From Oxyruncus cristatus (taxonomy: Eukaryota > Chordata > Aves > Passeriformes > Cotingidae): a stretch of 64,000 nt of DNA. The stretch's first letter is position 1; every line of letters begins with the position of its first letter. The notes beneath the pieces were generated by a model. The model searched no databases, was not told the DNA's origin, and was given only the letters and a program-made list of their open reading frames with translations. The position numbers and the translations under genes were made by a program. Location of the stretch: the NCBI GenBank assembly GCA_013399855.1, contig VXAY01002198.1, forward strand, positions 80,258-144,257. Reading direction: 5' to 3'. Shown here piece by piece: positions 55,841-64,000 of the stretch.

Positions 55841-58800
55841 TTCTGCTTCTCCTGTATCAGCCCCTCAACAGACCGCTCCCCAAAGCAGGACACCGGGTTT
55901 TTCCTGAAAGCTCCGTGGTCCAGTGGGACTGTGCACATATAATTCCCTCCAGCTCCAGCAGCCCTGGCATTGTGCTGCTGCTGAGATTGCCCCTGGGCAG
56001 TGGCATTCTTATATTCTCAAGTAGTTACTTGCTTTTTCTTTTTTATTCCATTCCGGTAAATTTGTCATGGAGTGAGAATTAATATAGGGCTCTGAATCTC
56101 ATCTTGGGAAAAATGATAAGGTTGGTGAATGTTATCATATAGGAATGCAAAAAAAAAAAAAATGTTGCTGTCCTCTGTTACCAAGCGTGTGCTTCTCCTT
56201 GGTAACAGAAACATCCAATGATCCTCCAGTTGATAAAAGGCACATGTACACACACGTCCTCCCCACCTCCACGTTTTGGGATTGCTACATTTATCACAGT
56301 CTGTTAAGAGGGGAAAAAATAAAAAGACCCACCACATGCCCCTCTGTCTCAGCTCCCGGGCCTGCTGCTTGGGTTGTTTTTTTTTTTTCCCCCTTTCAGT
56401 CTCTTGAATAACACACACTGTGACAAAGTGACAAGCAGAAACTCGGGCGAGTCACGCTTCCTTCCTGCTGAGCTGCCCAGTCCATCTCTGGACAGGCAGG
56501 ATGATCCCAGAGCTGTGTCTGACCTGAGCATCAAAGGGAGCTCTTGCTGTTAGTGGGTCAAAGATCACTCACATAGTTTCAAACTGACTAATCAAAGGTC
56601 CGTCTTCCCAGAAAAATCCACCTATTTAATTCCAGCTATTTGTGGATAAGCAGTTTGAGATAATGGGTAGGAGATAAGGGTTATTAATGCTTTGCTTCAG
56701 GTGAGGTCCTCCCTCAGTGATGATCCTCCCTCTCAATGGAGGGGTGAATGCTTTCCATGCCACATGGGAATTTCACCACGGATGGACACCAGGCTCCCCT
56801 GGGCATATTCCTTGTGCCAGGCTTCCCCATGGCCCCCAGCCAAAGGCAGCTGGAATGTGCCCAGACTGGCTCTGCCTCGAAGCTGCCGGCAGCTCTGCCC
56901 ACATGGAGCCTACCACAGGCAACGGAGCTCTGCCTGGGAGCTGGGGGAGAGAAGGAAAACATCTGCTCACCTGGGCTCCTTCCTACCAGAGCACAAGGCT
57001 GGAAGGAGAGGAGGCTGAGGCTGGAAGGGTGGGAATGGGATTGGGAGCAAAAGTGCCAGGCGGTGTGAGAGTGGGGACTGTCTCTCGGCAGCAGGTTCTA
57101 TGGGAACAGGACCTTTTACATAAGGAATGTTTTATCTCTAGGGCAATGTACTCCCCCAAGAGCATCCTGGTACATGCAGGGCCACGTCCCTTACTAAGCT
57201 GTGTTTGTGGCCTCTGAGAGATCCCGCTGTAAAGCAGCCTGGGGAGATGGGTCCGACAGCGCCAGGTCGGAGCCTGAGTGACAGCGATGCTCAGCACAGA
57301 CACCTCCTCCTCCAGACATCAGGTGACTGGAGTCAGGCTGGAGTTAAGGGAGCTGTCTGAGACATGGCAGCAGCAGCAGCTGCAAGTGACAGCTCTGTCA
57401 TCTCTCCATCCCTAAACTTATGTTGTACCAGGAGGGAAAATCTCCCCCCCCACCACCTTGCTTCTCCTGAGGCTGGAAATATCACTCCATGAGGGCTGGT
57501 GCTGTCCCCCCGTTCCATACCCTGAGCTGGCTGTGTGCAGTCTCCCAGCTGCTTGCTGAGGGAAAGTCGATCTGCAGGAGTGTGCACTCACTGCTCTCCC
57601 AGGTGGTGTTCAGCACAGCACAGGGTGGAAGCACAACCGTGTCCTGCCGACAGCTCCCTGGATCAGTGGGATCGCTGCATTTTTCTAAGCTGATGCTTTA
57701 TGAGCCTGTTATTCCAGGATTAGTGCCTGCGTGTGTTTTGGAAGGGGAAAAAAACCCCACCAATTGACATCTGATGTTTTTATCTTGTAAAGCCACTGTT
57801 GAGCCAAGGACATTGCCTAAATTCAATAAAATTGTCCTAAGAATGTGAAGTTGAATCTTACTGCTGATGTCTGGTAGCTGTTCTGGCAGAGCCTGGGCCC
57901 TTATGGTCACTGAAATGTCTGACTTCAGTGAGAGGAGCCCAAACAGGTTTTGATTTGCAGCAGACTTTAGCAACTCCAGAGGAGTTAATGTGCATTGTTG
58001 TTTCAGAAAATGGTGTGTTGAGGAATGAAATCCGTGGATTAATGAGTTCCCAGCTAGGCTTGGATCCACTGCACTGACACAATGCATTGTACAGAATCGA
58101 GGCAGTGTGGGGTGGGTGCCAAAAATCTGCCATTACCTCACCCTGACATTGCTAGAAGCTAAAAGGGTCCTGGAGGGAGCATGGGATGGTACATTCTGTG
58201 GGCCAGATGCTGGTTACTTTGGCAGGGCAGCTGATGGATGATGCACTTTGAGTGACCTGTGTGGGATGGGACTCGGCAGCTCCTATGAGCTCAGGGGGGT
58301 GAGCTGAGGTGAGATGTTTAAACCTTCCCTGTGAAGGTTTTTATCACTGGGCTTTAAAGCACGTCTCTGACAGTGCTGCTTGTGGTTTGTGCTGCCACAA
58401 TACCAGGCATGTTATTATTTTCTGGGCTTGCAGAACTGATGCAATTAAGTGTATTTTAGCTGAGCGCCCGGGAATGTTGAACAGATTACTCTTTCCATGG
58501 CTTTTGAATAGAATATCACAGCCTATAATCTGACATTTTGGGGTAAAGGGCTGATTTGTCAGCTTGGCTCAGGCAGTCTTCATTGCTAATCCTAAGGAAG
58601 CATCGTTCCTCTGCGAAGAGCAAGCCAATTTAGCTTTAAATTGTGGGCCTGGAACCCTGCTGAGTGAGCTGTATTCGGGTAACTTTGGGAGCCTGTGCAC
58701 GGTGTGCCCTTCGATTGTTCCAAGCCTTCTGCTGGTGGCTCGGGAGGGTCAGTCACTGGGCAGAGGGAATCAGGCAAAGGCAGATGTCACAATATACTGA

Positions 58801-61800
58801 TTTTTTTTTGTTTTTGCACTCTTAGGCAGCTGAGAGTATGCTGCCATCACTGTGGTGGGGTGGGGTGGGGCTCTGTCAGCAGAATGAATAATTGTGTTAT
58901 GTATTGTGTTATCTCCTGTGGACCCCAGTGACATGGCCCAATAACTCTGTGGCACTGTGGAGTGACAATGTATTGACAATGTATTGAGCCCAAGTTGCTG
59001 TAAACAAACTTGATCCAAGATTATACTCAACTCCCTTTTTGGTGTAATCTTTGGTACTAGGAAAGAAAAGAGTCCCTGGGGCGAATTGGATCGTTTGATT
59101 TCTCATCCACCGAAAGCTTTGTTTATCACTTTTTTTTAGCACTATTGTTTAGCTGGAACAAGGTACATTTTTAGTTACAGTTAATCAAGTGGCTTTCTGC
59201 AACAGTGGGAAGCAGTGGCTAAAAATACAGTTTTACCAGTTTCTTCTGTGAAGGCAAAGCAATTAATATTAAAAGTGGCCTTTTCACAGAAGAGTTTGCA
59301 TTCAGAATGCATCCCTCTATGAAAGAGGTGAAGAAAAAATAAAAAGAAGAGGTGTGTTTGGGCCCCCTGGAGGTGCTGGGGGGGGTGGGCGGGCAGAGCA
59401 GCCTCCCTGCAGAGAGCTGGAAATGCCTCTGCGTCACAGGGTTAATTTTGCCTTCATAAAATCACTGGGACTTCGGGGAATGGAGGCTTGGTTACCAAAG
59501 GCCTTTGGGTGTGTTGGTAGGGGAGATCTTGCCCTGTTGATGCCCTGGGTAACCCTTCTTCCCTTGGTGGCAAAGGGGAAACCAGCTCTGGTGGGGGCTT
59601 GCCATGAAGGGTGGGCTTCTGGGCTGGGACTGTCAGCCCCGTGTATATCTCAAAATCCAGCAGTAGTCGTGGCTTAAAACCTGGGCATGGACTCGTACGG
59701 TTCTAGGGTTTTTACCTTTGTCAGAGATCTGAGTTTTGGGGGCCATGTGTGCGTGTGGTGTCCCTTTCAGCCCCCAAGTTACTTCATTTCAAACAAGTTG
59801 AGTTTCCAAGGTGCCTGGTGGTCTTTCACTTTGAGCCTTTCCTTTCCTCACCCCCCCNNNNGGCCCTTTCCTTTCCCCCCCCCCCCCCCCCCCCCAGGTA
59901 TTGTGGGGTTGCAGGTAAAACTGGGAGACCTGGAATTTCTTCATTGTTTTCAGGGGCTCTGAGGGCTAAGCTGCAGGATTTTAATTTGAAATTTGACCTG
60001 TTATATATGTTCTTCCCCCAGTGATACTTGTACATCAGTTTCCTGGATCTGTTTGTTCTGTCACTCTTAAATGTTTAGTTAGTAGTTCTCTCCTTACCTG
60101 TTTCTCTACATACTTTCAATTTTTATCTCTATCAAAAAAAAAAAAAAAATCCTGTTTTGAAAAGCACTGCAAATCCACAGGGTGGCTTTTTCCCGGGGTG
60201 CTGCTCACCTTCATTAACAGCTGCCAACTGTTGCACCTGGATGCCGTGCCACTCTTAATTACATGCACCGGGGAAGGAAAATGAGGGCGTTTCTTGCAGC
60301 CTGAATTTTGCCGTTTTCTTGCTGCCCAGCGTTTGCTTTCGCAGCTGTGACACTCTCTTCCTTTCGCAGAGGTTTGTGTCTCTGTGTGCAGATACATGAT
60401 TTGTACTGAAGCTGCTAAACACAGGCTGTTGTGAACACATGATGCCCCAGGAAATGATCTGGAGAGTCGTGGTTGCAAGTGGCAGTGCAGAGGACTTGGC
60501 TAGGAGTGGCACCAGGACATGGGTTGCTGTGTCAGTGTAGCATTCCCTGATAAGTTCTGGAGCTTGCAGGAGGTTGGCATAAGGCAGAGTGAAGCCAAAC
60601 TGCTGATGTGCTCCCACCTGCTCAGTTCAACTGCTGGTAGCTCACCTAGAGAACAACCAATTGCATTGGTAATAAAGCCACTCTCTTCCCCCTATCCCTT
60701 TCCTGTGTTGCACGCTGGGTGTAAGCAGGAATGAGCTTGGGAAGGCCAGAGAGCCTCTTCATTAATGCAGTCTGGCTTCCAGGAAGATTGCTTTAATGTT
60801 TCCCAGCTGTGGCTTGCAACTTGTTCTGGGATGAGCTGAATGGATGCACATGTGGCAGTTCCTTATCCTCTTGAGATAATCTGCTTTCAAGTCTACATTC
60901 AGCAGTTTTAAGGATGTTGGTAACAGTGTGTGTCAGCAATGTGCTTCTTTTCCTACAGACTTACAGCTCCAGTGGCATATGCAGGGTGGAAGGAGTGTTT
61001 AGGCTGAATTGATACCAGGTGTGGCTCTTCCATCTGGGTCCATGTGTCTGTTCTTGCAAGTTTTGTATTTTCACCATGTTTAACGGTATGTAAAGCTGTA
61101 TGCCTGTTTCTGCAGGCACGTGTTACCCATAAATGCCCTGGTAATTAAGGGTTGCAGTGTCTCCTCTCGCACCAGTGACCTGCAGAACGCTACTGCGGCC
61201 TCTCGGTTTCGGCAGATGCAGCACGTCTGTGCCCCTCTGCCCTCCTGAGATGTTTGTTTGCCTGCAGTGGGGAAAATGCAGGGTATTAATGAGCAGCACT
61301 TGCTCTTCACAAGGATATAACCCCAGCAGGGAAGCAGTCGTGAGATGGTGTGACAGACCTTCTGGTGACTGAAGTGTAGCAGTCTGCCTCAAACCCAAGC
61401 TGTTGTGTTGTATGAGCAGTGGCATAAAAATGAGAGTTTATGGGCTGACATAAGGTCATGGGGAAGCATCTAAAGCTGTCCAAAGCCAGGAACTGGGGAG
61501 ATACCAGCCAGAAGATGAATTAGGTGGATTGCAGTGTTGGTGCTCACCTAGCAGCATGGGATACAACTGCACCAAAGCAAACTGGCTGGGCTCAGACCGT
61601 CCTGACAGTGCTGTTCTGCTTGCAGGATTGCTGCACTTTGCATTCCTTCAGCTCCAGATTGGCTCAGCCATTATTTTCTGGTAAGCTAAAGAGCAAAAAA
61701 ACCCAAACCTCCCAAATCTGAGGCTCTAAAACAAGTCCTGCTGTGTTTCTCTGATGGGTTGTCTGATCTCCTTCAGGGTGTGAACCTGGCGTTGTGGGTG

Positions 61801-64000
61801 GTTTTGGTGAGCTGATGGAGGTCGTGCTGATGAAGAGAGGCAGGCTGGCTTTTCTGGAGTAAAGAGAGAGGCCAACGTCACAAACACAACTCTGAGGCCT
61901 ACACTGGAACAGAGGTCCCCCTTTTCTAAGCTGGTACGGTGAATCCCTGCAAAACCTGTGTGCTGATCTGCTCTTGGTGCTATCAGAGAACAGCATCAAA
62001 CCTCCCCTTCATGGGAAGAGCCTGGGAGGAGTTTCCATGGTCCCCCAGGGAAATCACCTGCAAAAAAATTAACAGAAAGCTGGTGCTGCCCTGACCAAAG
62101 TCTCCTTTGCTGTCAGTGCTTTGCCCTGCTGAGCTCTGGGTTCAGACACCTTTGATGCTACACCCAGTGTGGTTTCTTCTCATTTGCAGGATCAGAGCTA
62201 CGGGCTCAGTGAGAGAATCACTGCAACAAAGAGAACTAAAAAAAGCTAAGTTATATAAAATAAAGTTCCTTTGCTCTCTGTCTGTTGTGGAAGATTGTCA
62301 TGGAAACATTTTTTTCGGAGAATAAATTTATTTTCAGTGAATAATGTCCACAGAGCTAAGGGAGAGAACATTATTTATATATACATTTTTATATATATAT
62401 ATGGAAACACATTTTCCTTGGCTCCCAGCAGTTGTAAATGTTTCATCTGCTGTGTTTTAAATCACTACAAAGGAGGGTATTACCTGAGCCTCAAAAGCAG
62501 TGGCTCTTGGGGTTTTGGTTGTTAGTTTTTCTCTTCCTTAAAGCCAGAAAGCTGCTGTTGGTATTAAATCAGGGACACTTAGCCTTCTGTAAGTCCAGTT
62601 CTGCATTAGATCACTAAAATGTGAGACAGGGGCTGTTTAATATGAAACACATCCCGACTCCCTGATGAGGAAAATGGGAAGCCACGTTAGCTGCCAGGTT
62701 TCTCCTGTAGGGATTGGTGCTGGAGAAGTGTCATTGGGTATCAGTCCTCTACTTCTGCTTCCCCACTTGTAACCTGAGATCTTCATCCATCTCGCTGTGA
62801 CAGGAGGAGTTTTCAGCCTCAGGAAGGCAGGTTGTGGTTTATCAGAAGCAGCTGGGTGGGGGACACAGTTCTCTTGCATTGTCTGTGCCCTTCCAGGTCT
62901 CAGCACCCATGGCTGCCTCTTGTCCTCACAGCCTGTTAGGGACACATCTGGGTGGAGGGGACCTCCCCTTCCCAGCAGTTGTTGCTCTGGGTGGAGGGAG
63001 CCTCCTGGAGTGGTTGTGAGTAGCCGTGGATTTCCCTGGATGTGGAGCAAAGACCTTGCTGGTCTGAAGGGGTTTTCCATCTGCTTTCCAGTGTGCCTGT
63101 GTGACAGGCCCTTAGGAACGTCTTCCGTATTGGCTCATCATACTCTGAGCTCAAAGAGTTTTCCTCTGAGGAGCTGGGCGTGCCAGGCCTACCTTATGAA
63201 TGGAGCTCAGAAAGCCCTTTTCTGGAGAACACTGAGAATCTGGAAAGTGACACTTGATGGATATTTTCCATGTCAGTGGCGAGGCAAACCCATCTGTCCA
63301 GGGATTCAGAGACATGCTTTCTCCTTGCAGGGGATGTCTCCGGCCCGCAGGCTGGTTTGACAAGCTCCAAAGTATTTCTTTTGGAACCTCTTTAGTGCAT
63401 CCTCATGCATCTCCGTGTCTGGCTTTCTGCCACCTCTACTTTCATCAGTCTCTGCATAATCTCTCTTGACTTGTGTAGAAATCCTTGGAGGCCAGGGAGG
63501 TAAAAATGTGTTCCTCTCCCTCGGGGATGCAGTTATAGCTCCCCCATTAATTAGCTGACCAGGAGAGCACTGAGAGGTTGCTGGAATTGATTTCTTTCTG
63601 CTGAAGGCGAGACAGTTCCCCGCCATGACCCACTCAAGACAAGCCATGTGTTCCTTCCCAGGGATGGGGCTGTTCTGTATTCCTATTTCCCAGGCTGTGC
63701 TCTGACCCTGTGGCATCCGTGCCTTGTACAAAATCCTGCTGCTTCGGCCATGCAGGGCCAAGGAAAAAGTGTATTTTTTTTTGAGGTTTCTTTTCAGGGT
63801 GGCTGGGGCTGGGTGGGGGCAGGATTGTGGCACCCCCCCTTGCCTCAAAACCATCTCCGACTGGTCCCTGAGCTCTCAAGGTCCGGCTGTTCCAGGTGGC
63901 ACAGCCACTGGCAGGTCAGGATGTGTCTGTTCGCATGACTCCTCCTGACACTTCATGTTAGCATTCTCCTGATTAAATGTTCTGAGCTTCAGTCAACTAC
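55841..64000 (+). other. HUNK: HUNK intron 1 continued, no exon seen
   Basis: About 8 kb in which no frame encodes kinase motifs (VAIK, HRDLK or DFG) and no RNA gene is recognised. Small features are T and A runs (56148-56161, 60134-60149), a poly(C) run next to a four-base gap (59858-59896), and an AT-rich patch at 62369-62402. Confidence 0.6.
59851..59896. repeat. Poly(C) tract with a 4-N gap
   Basis: Seven Cs, four Ns (59858-59861), ggccctttcctttc, then more than 20 Cs. The Ns probably mark a homopolymer the assembler could not resolve. Confidence 0.85.

Overview
This is a stretch of a vertebrate nuclear genome, almost certainly a bird. The evidence is compact GT-AG introns, several truncated copies of CR1 LINEs (the typical avian retroposon), and protein sequences that read as avian SOD1 and SCAF4. 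The gene order SOD1(+) - SCAF4(-) - HUNK(+) matches the vertebrate synteny known from human chromosome 21q22.

Layout. Positions 1-5.4 kb are intergenic sequence with two CR1 fragments. SOD1, the cytosolic Cu/Zn superoxide dismutase, is complete at 5.6-8.95 kb: five coding exons joining to 154 codons, behind a CpG-rich TATA promoter with two CCAAT boxes. SCAF4 lies convergently on the minus strand from about 9.9 or 10.9 kb to about 41 kb. I could place 19 coding exons (exons 2-20, 1065 codons plus stop, every junction GT-AG and in phase). The short first coding exon, about 10 codons in mammals, is not visible and is probably inside the 866-base assembly gap at 40.0-40.9 kb. Positions 41-53.3 kb are the SCAF4-HUNK intergenic region, with tandem repeats, a hairpin-forming palindrome and two CR1 copies. 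HUNK begins at 54160 (+) with a recognisable N-terminus and runs after about 37 codons into a second gap (746 Ns). The remainder to 64 kb is best read as HUNK intron 1 with another CR1 copy.

The three genes are unrelated housekeeping or regulatory genes: antioxidant defence, control of RNA polymerase II 3'-end processing, and an SNF1/AMPK-related kinase. They share no operon-like logic. No RNA gene, CRISPR array, intact transposon or new multi-gene system was seen. The most unusual DNA is the repeat-rich block just upstream of SCAF4 (40.9-41.6 kb).
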